Position numbers and translations under genes: made by a program
Part shown: positions 1 to 5,394 of the stretch, one piece after another
Layout: each line of letters starts with the position of its first letter
Position numbering within the stretch: the first letter of the stretch is position 1
Assembly: GCA_021647685.1 (NCBI GenBank)
Contig: JAKIUH010000312.1
Coordinates: 1-5,394 of the forward strand
DNA from: Bacteroidales bacterium
GTDB lineage: Bacteria > Bacteroidota > Bacteroidia > Bacteroidales > NBLH01
DNA length: 5,394 nucleotides
Direction: 5' to 3'
Notes under the pieces: model-generated
What the model saw: only the letters and a program-made list of their open reading frames with translations
Database searches by the model: none
Told to the model about the DNA's origin: nothing

Positions 1-195
1 GGTGTCGATGCCCCCCGGGGCGTATACATCCACCGGGATAGCACCATCTATGTCTGCCAGGGAAAAACCTCGGACAAACCGGGGCGGATCACCCTGTTCA
101 ACCCGGCTTTTTTCAAGGAAGACGAAATTGTCCTGGACCAGATTCCCGAAGCCGAGAACTTCTCCCCGCGCAACATGGTTATCGGTCTGACAGGA
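1..195 (+). CDS. Interior fragment of an unidentified GC-rich gene, joined in frame to fcl
   Basis: Frame 1 is open from the window edge and encodes about 58 codons before the first ATG at 175; no ATG, GTG or TTG occurs in this frame before that, so this is the inside of a longer reading frame. The peptide alternates short beta-strand-like stretches and turns (GVYIHRDSTIYVCQG, then GRITLFNP, then NMVIGLTGKIYI), which resembles a blade of a YncE/NHL-type beta-propeller. That family guess is inference and weak. The first 180 bases are about 57% G+C with GC-ending codons (gtc, ctg, gac, cag, gcc, aac, ttc), whereas positions 241-300 are 25% and the rest of the window is AT-rich. The frame continues straight into fcl. 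The end given here is approximate, since the join could lie anywhere from about 190 to 215. It probably comes from a different gene, and possibly a different genome, from the rest of the window. Confidence 0.5.
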
Positions 196-1257
196 AAGAT
201 ATATATTGCCGGACATACCGGCTTGGTAGGAAGTTCTATTTTAAGAAACTTGCAAGCCAAAGGCTATAATAATTTTATATTTACACCTTCAAAAGAATTT
301 GATTTACGCAATCAACAAATAGTTGCCAATTTTTTTCAAAGAGAAAAACCCGATTATGTTTTTTTGGCAGCGGCAAAGGTTGGCGGAATTGTGGCAAACA
401 ATAAGTACCGGGCTGAGTTTATCTACGATAATTTAACGATTCAAAATAATATTATTCATCAGTCTTATGTTCATGGTGTTAAAAAATTGCTTTTTTTGGG
501 TAGTTCTTGTATTTATCCGAAAAATGCACCTCAACCAATGAGCGAAGACTATTTATTGACCGATATACTTGAATATACTAATGAACCTTATGCCATAGCT
601 AAAATTGCCGGTATAAAGATGTGCGAAAGTTATAATTTGCAATACGGTACAAATTTTATTTCGGTAATGCCTACCAATTTATACGGTACTCATGATAATT
701 TTGATTTGGAAAAATCGCATGTATTGCCGGCACTTATTCGTAAAATGCACCTTGGCAAAGCATTAATGGAACAGAATGAAATACTTTTACGTAAAGATTT
801 GAATAAAAACCCCATTGAAGGAGTTGACGGCGAAGCATCAATGGATGAAATAATAAAAATACTTGGTAAATATAATATCAAGGGCAATTCAATAGAGCTT
901 TGGGGCAGTGGCAAACCAAGGCGAGAGTTCCTATATTCCGATGACTTGGCTGATGCATGCGTATTTTTAATGGAGAATATAGATTTTAATGATTTAATTG
1001 AGATTTCAGGAAAAAATGACGAAATTAGAAATACGCATATTAATATTGGAACAGGTAAAGATATTTCCATAAAGGAGCTTGCAGAGATGATTAAAAAAAT
1101 AGTGCAATACGAAGGAGAAATAATTTGGAATACGGATAAACCGGACGGTACTTTTCAAAAACTTTTGAATGTGAGCAAATTAGAAATATTAGGTTGGACC
1201 TATCAAATTAATCTTAAACAAGGAATTTTCAAAGTTTATAAAGATTATGTAATTTAG
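175..1257 (+). CDS. fcl: GDP-L-fucose synthase (GDP-4-keto-6-deoxymannose 3,5-epimerase/4-reductase)
   Basis: Cytosolic NADPH-dependent enzyme of the extended short-chain dehydrogenase family that epimerises and reduces GDP-4-keto-6-deoxy-D-mannose to GDP-L-fucose. Visible in the 360 residues: the nucleotide-binding GHTGLVG loop (G13, G16, G19), LAAAKVGG at 65-71, Ser110/Cys112 in GSSCIYP, the Tyr139-x-x-x-Lys143 pair, PTNLYG at 166-171 and His182. These sit three residues later than the catalytic S107, C109, Y136, K140 and H179 of E. coli Fcl. Residues about 195-240 form an extra segment absent from the ~320-residue E. coli enzyme; as I recall, this longer form is usual in Bacteroidota. LWGSGKPRREFLYSDDLADA (242-261) and NIGTGKDISIKELAE follow as expected. 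The start at 175 is the first ATG in frame, but its first six or seven codons lie in GC-rich DNA that seems foreign, so the native start may be missing. The partner gmd is not present. The function is very likely; the N-terminus is doubtful. Confidence 0.93.
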   Translation: MVIGLTGKIYIAGHTGLVGSSILRNLQAKGYNNFIFTPSKEFDLRNQQIVANFFQREKPDYVFLAAAKVGGIVANNKYRAEFIYDNLTIQNNIIHQSYVHGVKKLLFLGSSCIYPKNAPQPMSEDYLLTDILEYTNEPYAIAKIAGIKMCESYNLQYGTNFISVMPTNLYGTHDNFDLEKSHVLPALIRKMHLGKALMEQNEILLRKDLNKNPIEGVDGEASMDEIIKILGKYNIKGNSIELWGSGKPRREFLYSDDLADACVFLMENIDFNDLIEISGKNDEIRNTHINIGTGKDISIKELAEMIKKIVQYEGEIIWNTDKPDGTFQKLLNVSKLEILGWTYQINLKQGIFKVYKDYVI

Positions 1258-1285
1258 CTTTTTATGTTTTAGTAAAATACTTTGT

Positions 1286-1313
1286 CTATTTTATCTAATT
1301 TATTGATAAATAG
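1286..1313. repeat. AT-rich inverted repeat between fcl and the 4,6-dehydratase gene
   Basis: CTATTTTATC (1286-1295) can pair with GATAAATAG (1305-1313), giving nine A/T-rich pairs with one bulged T and a nine-base loop. No T-run follows, so it is a poor intrinsic terminator for fcl. It may be a weak 3' end structure, a leader element, or a chance result of AT-rich DNA. Confidence 0.3.
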
Positions 1314-1316
1314 AGT

Positions 1317-1329
1317 ATTGGTAACCAAT
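1317..1329. promoter_or_regulatory. Short palindrome upstream of the 4,6-dehydratase gene, possible operator
   Basis: ATTGGT-A-ACCAAT is a perfect 6+6 inverted repeat around a single base (1323), ending 22 bases before the ATG at 1352. Its size and place would suit a dimeric regulator's binding site. No regulator is encoded in the window and only one copy is seen, so the role is a guess. Confidence 0.25.
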
Positions 1330-1351
1330 TTTAAGTAGATAATTTTATTCA

Positions 1352-3259
1352 ATGATTGATATATTTTTTATCCGGCGTAATGCCCCCAGATGGTTAATAT
1401 TGTTAATTGACCTTCATATAAGCATATTTTCTATTTTAATCGCCTATTTTTTACGATTTAATTTCACTATCCCGAAAGAATATCTTAATTCAAACGATTA
1501 TAGTTCCTTGTACTGGGTCTTGCCGCTTGTGCTTATTATCCGGTTTTTAAGTTTTATTGTAAGCAGGGTTTATGCCGGAATTATTCGATATACAGGAACG
1601 CGTGATACGGAGCGAATACTAATTGTAATTTTCTCAGGAACATTGATTCTGGCATTAATAAATATCATTAGTCGTTTTATTGCAGGAACTTATATTATAC
1701 CTTTTTCTGTTTTGGGTATTGATTTTTTAAGCAATGTATTTTTAATGGTTGCATTTCGTTTGTTCGTTAAAGCGATTTATTTTGAATACAGCCGTAATTC
1801 TAAACAGAGAAAAAATGTTATTATATATGGGATTAGTGATATTGCCCTAATTACAAAACGTACCCTTCTTAAAGATGCTGATTCTAATTTTAAAGTAGTA
1901 GCTTTTATTGATGATGAAAAATCCGGCGCCGGTAAAAAATTAGATGGTTTAAATATTTTCAGTTCTGATAAATTGCTGCGTTTGTTAGAGTATTATGATG
2001 TTTCCATATTAATTTTTGCAGATAAAAATATTAATCCTGATAAAAAATCTCATTTAATTGATATTTGTTTTGAGCACGGTGTTAAGGTATTGACTTTGCC
2101 TGATGTAAATAGTTGGATTAATGGAGAACTAAGTATCCGGCAGATTCGTAAATTTAAAATAGAAGACCTTTTAGAACGACCGCCGATAAAATTGGATGAA
2201 GAAAAAATTAAAAGAGATACCTTAAATAAGGTGATTTTAGTAACCGGAGCTGCCGGTTCAATAGGAAGTGAAATGGTGAAACAATTATTGCGTTTTAATC
2301 CCCAAAAAATAATTATTTTTGATCAGGCAGAAACTCCCTTGTATGAGCTGGAACTTGAATTACGTGAAAAATATCATTTTGACCGTTTTGAGATAGTTAT
2401 TGGTAATATTGCTAATGATTATCGCATACGAAAGGTTTTTGAATCTTTCAAACCGGCTGTGGTTTATCATGCAGCTGCCTATAAGCATGTACCGATGATG
2501 GAAAATAATCCTGCTGAAGCTGTGAGGGCTAATGTTTTGGGTACCAAAATAGTAGCCGATTTATCATTAGAGTTTGGGGTAAATAAGTTTGTAATGATTT
2601 CTACGGATAAAGCGGTTAATCCTACCAATGTAATGGGAGCTTCAAAACGAATAGCTGAAATTTATACGCAGAGTTTAAATTCAAAAAAGAAAACTAAATA
2701 TATTACCACGCGTTTTGGTAATGTTTTAGGTTCTAATGGTTCGGTGATTAATCGTTTCAGAAAACAAATAGAGAAAGGAGGTCCTGTTACCGTTACCCAT
2801 CCTGAAATTACACGCTATTTTATGACCATACCCGAAGCCTGCCAGTTAGTGCTTGAAGCCGGTGCAATGGGAAGTGGTGGTGAAATTTTTGTGTTTGATA
2901 TGGGTAAATCGGTAAAAATTGCCGAAATGGCAAAAAAAATGATACAGCTCTCTGGTTTAGAAATAGGAAAGGATATCCAAATTAGTTTTACAGGACTAAG
3001 GGTAGGTGAGAAGCTCTACGAAGAACTGTTAAATGATAAAGAAAATACCATGCCTACTCATCACCCTAAAATAATGATTGGAAAGGTGAAAAAATATAAT
3101 TTTGAGGAGGTAAGCATAGAAATCAATGAATTAATAAACATGATTCCAAATCATGATAATTTTGAGATTGTACGTAAAATGAAAGAAATAGTACCTGAAT
3201 TTATAAGTCAAAACTCTGATTATGAGGTAATTGATTTTGAATTAAAAAATGGTGGATAA
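1352..3259 (+). CDS. capD: Membrane-anchored UDP-GlcNAc 4,6-dehydratase, CapD/PglF/WbpM family
   Basis: Inner-membrane enzyme with a cytosolic catalytic domain, expected to convert UDP-GlcNAc to UDP-4-keto-6-deoxy-GlcNAc, the entry to QuiNAc, FucNAc or bacillosamine-type sugars. The 635 residues suit the long form of the family. Four hydrophobic segments lie at about 14-36, 54-78, 88-108 and 115-141. A first Rossmann-like domain starts near 155 (NVIIYG) but has a degraded glycine loop. The catalytic domain starts near 292: VTGAAGSIGSE (G299, G302, G305), YHAAAYKHVPMMENNP (372-387), ISTDKAVNP with T418-D419-K420, and M428-x-x-x-K432, the Met-for-Tyr form known from PglF (D396, K397, M405, all offset by 23). 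RFGNVLGSNGSV, TRYFMTIPEA and GLRVGEKLYEELL follow. It lies 94 bases after fcl on the same strand, so the two may be cotranscribed, and it ends at a strong terminator. The exact UDP-HexNAc substrate cannot be told from sequence alone. Confidence 0.93.
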   Translation: MIDIFFIRRNAPRWLILLIDLHISIFSILIAYFLRFNFTIPKEYLNSNDYSSLYWVLPLVLIIRFLSFIVSRVYAGIIRYTGTRDTERILIVIFSGTLILALINIISRFIAGTYIIPFSVLGIDFLSNVFLMVAFRLFVKAIYFEYSRNSKQRKNVIIYGISDIALITKRTLLKDADSNFKVVAFIDDEKSGAGKKLDGLNIFSSDKLLRLLEYYDVSILIFADKNINPDKKSHLIDICFEHGVKVLTLPDVNSWINGELSIRQIRKFKIEDLLERPPIKLDEEKIKRDTLNKVILVTGAAGSIGSEMVKQLLRFNPQKIIIFDQAETPLYELELELREKYHFDRFEIVIGNIANDYRIRKVFESFKPAVVYHAAAYKHVPMMENNPAEAVRANVLGTKIVADLSLEFGVNKFVMISTDKAVNPTNVMGASKRIAEIYTQSLNSKKKTKYITTRFGNVLGSNGSVINRFRKQIEKGGPVTVTHPEITRYFMTIPEACQLVLEAGAMGSGGEIFVFDMGKSVKIAEMAKKMIQLSGLEIGKDIQISFTGLRVGEKLYEELLNDKENTMPTHHPKIMIGKVKKYNFEEVSIEINELINMIPNHDNFEIVRKMKEIVPEFISQNSDYEVIDFELKNGG

Positions 3260-3265
3260 AAAAAT

Positions 3266-3300
3266 AAAAGCCGTAACAGTTTTTATTGTTACGGCTTTTT
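3266..3300. terminator. Bidirectional Rho-independent terminator between convergent genes
   Basis: AAAAGCCGTAACA (3266-3278) pairs perfectly with TGTTACGGCTTTT (3287-3299): a 13-bp stem with an eight-base loop, followed by further T's on the plus strand and preceded by an A-run that becomes a T-run on the minus strand. It sits 6 bases after the stop of the 4,6-dehydratase gene and 20 bases beyond the stop of the convergent dehydrogenase gene, so it can serve both. Confidence 0.93.
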
Positions 3301-3320
3301 ATATTTTTCAAAAAAAGGAG

Positions 3321-4613
3321 CTACAAACTCCAATAATAAAAATTGTCTTTATTTATTTTATTTCGATAAATACCTTTTACATCAACTAAAATACCTTTTC
3401 CGTTCATTATTTGTTTAAAGTACTCTTCGTTTAAATCCAAATATTCTTTGTGATTTACTGCAACAACTATTGCATCGTAATTGTCTTTTACATCGGTCAT
3501 ATCAATCCCGTATTCATGCTTAACTTCCTCAGGTTTTGCATAGGGGTCAACCACATCTACATCTATATAATAGCTTTTAAGTTCATTGATAACATCCACT
3601 ACTTTTGAATTACGGATATCGCTTACATTTTCTTTAAAAGTAACGCCCATTACCAAAACTTTGGCTGTACGAATGTCTTTTTGTAAGCCAATTATTCTTT
3701 TTACTAACTGTTTGGCAATGTATCCACCCATTGAGTCATTTACAAAACGTCCTGAATTAATAATTTGCGGATGATAGCCCAATTCTCTTGCTTTATATAC
3801 CAAATAGTATGGATCTACACCAATGCAATGTCCGCCGACAAGTCCCGGATAAAAGCGTAAAAAATTCCATTTTGTTCCGGCTGCTTCCAATACTTCATAG
3901 GTGTTGATATTCATCCGGCTGAAAATAATCGAAAGTTCGTTCATTAAGGCAATGTTTACATCGCGTTGAGTATTTTCAATTATTTTAGCTGCTTCGGCAA
4001 CTTTTATTGATGAAGCACGATGAACTCCTGCTTCTACTACCATTTCATATACTTTGGCAATATTGTCTAATGCTTCTGCATCACAACCTGAAACCACTTT
4101 AACAATTGTTGTTAAAGTATGCTCTTTATCGCCCGGATTGATTCTTTCGGGTGAATAGCCTACTTTGAAATCATCGGGGAATTTTAATCCGCTTTCTTTT
4201 TCCAGTACAGGGATACAGTCTTCTTCGGTACAGCCCGGATAAACCGTTGATTCAAAAACTACATAATCACCTTTTTTTATATTTTGTCCTACTGTTTTGC
4301 AGGCACTTAAAAGTGGAGTTAAATCGGGCTGATTGTGTTCATTAATAGGAGTGGGTACTGCCACTATATGAAAATCTGCTTTTTTTAAATCTTGTGGATT
4401 GTCCGTAAATTCAATGTCGGCTCCTTCAAAATCCTCTGAGCTTAATTCTTGACTGGGGTCGATTTTGTTTTTCATCATTTCTACCCGTTCCGGCTTAATA
4501 TCAAAGCCAATTACCGGAACATTTTTTGCAAATTCTAAAGCAATGGGGAGACCTACATAACCTAAGCCAATTACTGAGATTTTTTTTTCTTTTGATTTAA
4601 TTTGATTAAACAT
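3321..4613 (-). CDS. tviB: Nucleotide-sugar 6-dehydrogenase, TviB/WbpO type (UDP-HexNAc to uronic acid)
   Basis: Cytosolic NAD-dependent enzyme that oxidises C6 of a UDP-N-acetylhexosamine to the carboxylate through two hydride transfers and a Cys thioester. The 430 residues show the three-domain UDP-glucose/GDP-mannose dehydrogenase layout. The N-terminal NAD domain has VIGLGYVGLP (G16, G18, G21), VAVPTPIN and ESTVYPGCTE (121-130); then SPERINPGD (154-162). The central domain has KVAEAAKIIENTQRD with K210 and N214, and GGHCIGVDPYY with the catalytic Cys263 and D267. The C-terminal UDP-binding domain has MGVTFKENVSDIRNSK (322-337). PTPIN, STVYPGCTEE and ENTQRD point to the TviB/WbpO branch rather than UDP-glucose dehydrogenase; GlcNAc, GalNAc or ManNAc as substrate remains open. 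The ATG at 4613 fits, giving a short lead before the Rossmann strand. It converges on the 4,6-dehydratase gene and has its own upstream gap with a stem-loop, so it is probably transcribed separately from that gene. Confidence 0.93.
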   Translation of the reverse strand: MFNQIKSKEKKISVIGLGYVGLPIALEFAKNVPVIGFDIKPERVEMMKNKIDPSQELSSEDFEGADIEFTDNPQDLKKADFHIVAVPTPINEHNQPDLTPLLSACKTVGQNIKKGDYVVFESTVYPGCTEEDCIPVLEKESGLKFPDDFKVGYSPERINPGDKEHTLTTIVKVVSGCDAEALDNIAKVYEMVVEAGVHRASSIKVAEAAKIIENTQRDVNIALMNELSIIFSRMNINTYEVLEAAGTKWNFLRFYPGLVGGHCIGVDPYYLVYKARELGYHPQIINSGRFVNDSMGGYIAKQLVKRIIGLQKDIRTAKVLVMGVTFKENVSDIRNSKVVDVINELKSYYIDVDVVDPYAKPEEVKHEYGIDMTDVKDNYDAIVVAVNHKEYLDLNEEYFKQIMNGKGILVDVKGIYRNKINKDNFYYWSL

Positions 4614-4629
4614 GTTTTTTATTTTTACA

Positions 4630-4663
4630 ATCCCCGGCTAGATTTTATATCCTCGCCGGGGAT
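4630..4663 (-). other. GC-rich stem-loop in the leader of the dehydrogenase gene
   Basis: ATCCCCGGC (4630-4638) pairs perfectly with GCCGGGGAT (4655-4663): nine pairs, seven of them G-C, in an otherwise AT-rich gap, with a 16-base loop. On the minus strand it lies 34 bases after the lipoprotein stop and ends 16 bases before the dehydrogenase ATG. The sequence after it on that strand (TTGTAAAAATAAAAAAC) lacks a T-tract, and no T-tract follows on the plus strand either, so it is a weak intrinsic terminator at best. It could be an attenuating or stabilising 5' leader structure, or a terminator of a less canonical kind. Confidence 0.55.
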
Positions 4664-4697
4664 AAAATTTAACAATTTAGTGTTATAAACCTTACAT

Positions 4698-5243
4698 TTA
4701 GTTTTTATTCGGTTCACTTAATGAAACAAACTCTAATGAGTAGAATGAAAGATGATCTGTTCCTGCTTTTTCCATTGAATCACGATAAGCGGCAATTTGC
4801 TTTTTTTTCTGCTCAAAAAGTTTATCGTTTGATTTTCCTTCGCTGTGGCTTTTTAAATTATCTTCCTCCATTTTTAAACAGTATGCCTCATCCACTCTAA
4901 ACTCTTTAACTTTTCCTATTACAAGCACTTCACTTCCAACAATCGCATCATCAAAACGTTTGTTTGATTCTACATGTATATCTGCACTGTCTGCTACTAA
5001 TAATAGCTTTTTTCCGCCATGTTTGCATACATGGTCAACAATACCTTTTACTTTTACAGTTTTACCTACATAATTTACAGCTTGTGTATCAAAATCTGTA
5101 ATATCAATTTCAGGTACTTCTTCCTGAAGCTTTTGTTCTGTAGTTTTTGTTGTATTGGTTTGGTTATCAGTGTTTTCTTGCTTTGGCTGGCAAGCTCCCA
5201 ATAATCCCGCAATGGCTACTAGGTAAAATAATTTTTCAATCAT
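4698..5243 (-). CDS. Lipoprotein with an OB-fold-like domain, function unknown
   Basis: The 181-residue product begins with a lipoprotein signal: a basic/hydrophobic stretch to residue 15 and the lipobox LLGAC, with Cys18 as the lipidated residue. The next residues (QPKQEN) are not an inner-membrane retention signal, so the outer membrane is likely. A polar, Thr/Asn/Gln-rich linker (about 19-43) leads to a compact beta-rich part at about 55-128: VNYVGKTVKVKGIVDHVCKHGGKKLLLV, then SEVLVIGKVKEFRVDEAYCLKMEED. This pattern fits an OB-fold of the tRNA_anti-like kind found in Bacteroidota lipoproteins; that is recognition, not a search result. C73-K74-H75 in the second strand stands out, and a second Cys is at 122. 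A Lys-rich helix at about 140-160 and a short LSFYSLEFVSL strand close the protein. It runs in the same direction as the downstream dehydrogenase gene, 84 bases away, but nothing links it to sugar metabolism. The ATG at 5243 gives a well-placed signal peptide. Confidence 0.82.
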   Translation of the reverse strand: MIEKLFYLVAIAGLLGACQPKQENTDNQTNTTKTTEQKLQEEVPEIDITDFDTQAVNYVGKTVKVKGIVDHVCKHGGKKLLLVADSADIHVESNKRFDDAIVGSEVLVIGKVKEFRVDEAYCLKMEEDNLKSHSEGKSNDKLFEQKKKQIAAYRDSMEKAGTDHLSFYSLEFVSLSEPNKN

Positions 5244-5323
5244 AATATAAGGTTTTACGTTAATAATTATATTGATGGTAAAAATACGAAACTATTACTA
5301 ATGATTGACAATTATTGATAAAT

Positions 5324-5340
5324 ATCATAAAAAATATGAT
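5324..5340. repeat. AT-rich inverted repeat in the upstream intergenic region
   Basis: ATCATA (5324-5329) and TATGAT (5335-5340) flank AAAAA. It lies about 80 bases upstream of the lipoprotein start, in a region with no convincing open frame. It is short and AT-rich, so it could be an operator half-site pair or chance. Confidence 0.2.
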
Positions 5341-5383
5341 TGGAGTACAAAAATTGACGATAAAGGAAAACTAAGGCAAAAAA

Positions 5384-5394
5384 ATGAAATTAAG
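5384..5394 (+). CDS. Possible start of a plus-strand gene running off the window
   Basis: ATG AAA TTA at 5384 follows an A-rich leader with AAGG seven bases upstream (5373-5376), a plausible start for a gene divergent from the lipoprotein. Only three full codons are visible, so the product is unknown and the call is weak. If real, the region 5244-5383 would be a divergent promoter region. Confidence 0.25.

Noticed and set aside
2..190. 62-codon plus-strand open frame in the GC-rich start segment
   Set aside because: It overlaps the longer frame that runs uninterrupted into fcl. Its Arg/Pro/Ser-rich product looks like a GC-rich out-of-frame reading.
48..260. 70-codon minus-strand open frame across the composition switch
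   Set aside because: It is antisense to the fcl start and the GC-rich frame, with no recognisable motif.
765..890. Extra ~40-residue segment in Fcl as a novel inserted domain
   Set aside because: As far as I recall, the ~360-residue form with this segment is common among Bacteroidota GDP-L-fucose synthases, so it is a lineage feature rather than a new domain.
690..1070. 126-codon minus-strand open frame inside fcl
   Set aside because: Antisense shadow of a gene whose own frame carries clear family motifs through this stretch.
1278..1284. TACTTTG as a Bacteroidota -7 promoter element (TAnnTTTG)
   Set aside because: It is one base short of the consensus, with no TTTG at the right distance upstream.
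2630..2650. Missing catalytic Tyr in the 4,6-dehydratase as a sign of an inactive enzyme
   Set aside because: Met in place of Tyr (M428-x-x-x-K432) is the known active form in PglF/WbpM-type dehydratases.
3586..3774. 62-codon plus-strand open frame inside the dehydrogenase gene
   Set aside because: Antisense to the conserved C-terminal domain of the dehydrogenase; no motif of its own.
5019..5204. 61-codon hydrophobic plus-strand open frame inside the lipoprotein gene
   Set aside because: It is antisense to the OB-fold and linker region. Its Phe/Tyr/Cys-rich product is what antisense of Lys/Asn/Thr-rich coding gives.
5287..5294. TAGTTTCG on the minus strand as a -7 element for the lipoprotein gene
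   Set aside because: It is a 5 of 6 match at the fixed positions, but the nearest upstream TTG is only 14 bases away, too close for the usual ~19-base spacing. In such AT-rich DNA this is too weak to call.
5336..5374. 12-codon plus-strand ORF (MIGVQKLTIKEN) before the possible start at 5384
   Set aside because: Too short to support, overlaps an AT-rich inverted repeat, and has no start signal of its own.

Overview
The window looks like part of a cell-surface polysaccharide (capsule or O-antigen) precursor locus from a low-GC member of the Bacteroidota. This rests on AT-rich coding and intergenic DNA, starts in A/T-rich leaders without clear Shine-Dalgarno sequences, a GDP-fucose synthase of the longer ~360-residue type common in that phylum, and a small OB-fold lipoprotein of a kind common there. 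The assignment is by recognition only; no search was run.

Layout: positions 1 to about 195 are GC-rich (102 G/C in the first 180 bases, about 57%) and read as an open frame with no start codon. This frame runs without a stop into an AT-rich GDP-L-fucose synthase gene (fcl, ending at 1257). A 94-base gap with two small inverted repeats follows. Next comes a 635-residue membrane-anchored CapD/PglF/WbpM-type UDP-GlcNAc 4,6-dehydratase (1352-3259). A perfect 13-bp hairpin terminator (3266-3300) separates it from a convergent nucleotide-sugar 6-dehydrogenase of the TviB/WbpO type (3321-4613, minus). Upstream of that gene lie a GC-rich stem-loop (4630-4663) and an outer-membrane-type lipoprotein with an OB-fold-like domain (4698-5243, minus). 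The last 151 bases are AT-rich and non-coding, with a possible plus-strand start at the very edge.

Together the three sugar enzymes would supply GDP-L-fucose, UDP-4-keto-6-deoxy-HexNAc (precursor of QuiNAc, FucNAc or bacillosamine-type sugars) and a UDP-HexNAc uronic acid. No glycosyltransferase, flippase, polymerase or gmd gene is visible. The lipoprotein is probably a neighbour rather than a pathway member.

I see no undescribed multi-gene system. The most unusual signal is the abrupt composition switch at about 190-215, where a GC-rich reading frame joins fcl exactly at the GKIYIAG stretch. It looks like a chimeric join through short shared sequence, either an assembly artefact or a real recombination, and it makes the fcl start unreliable.
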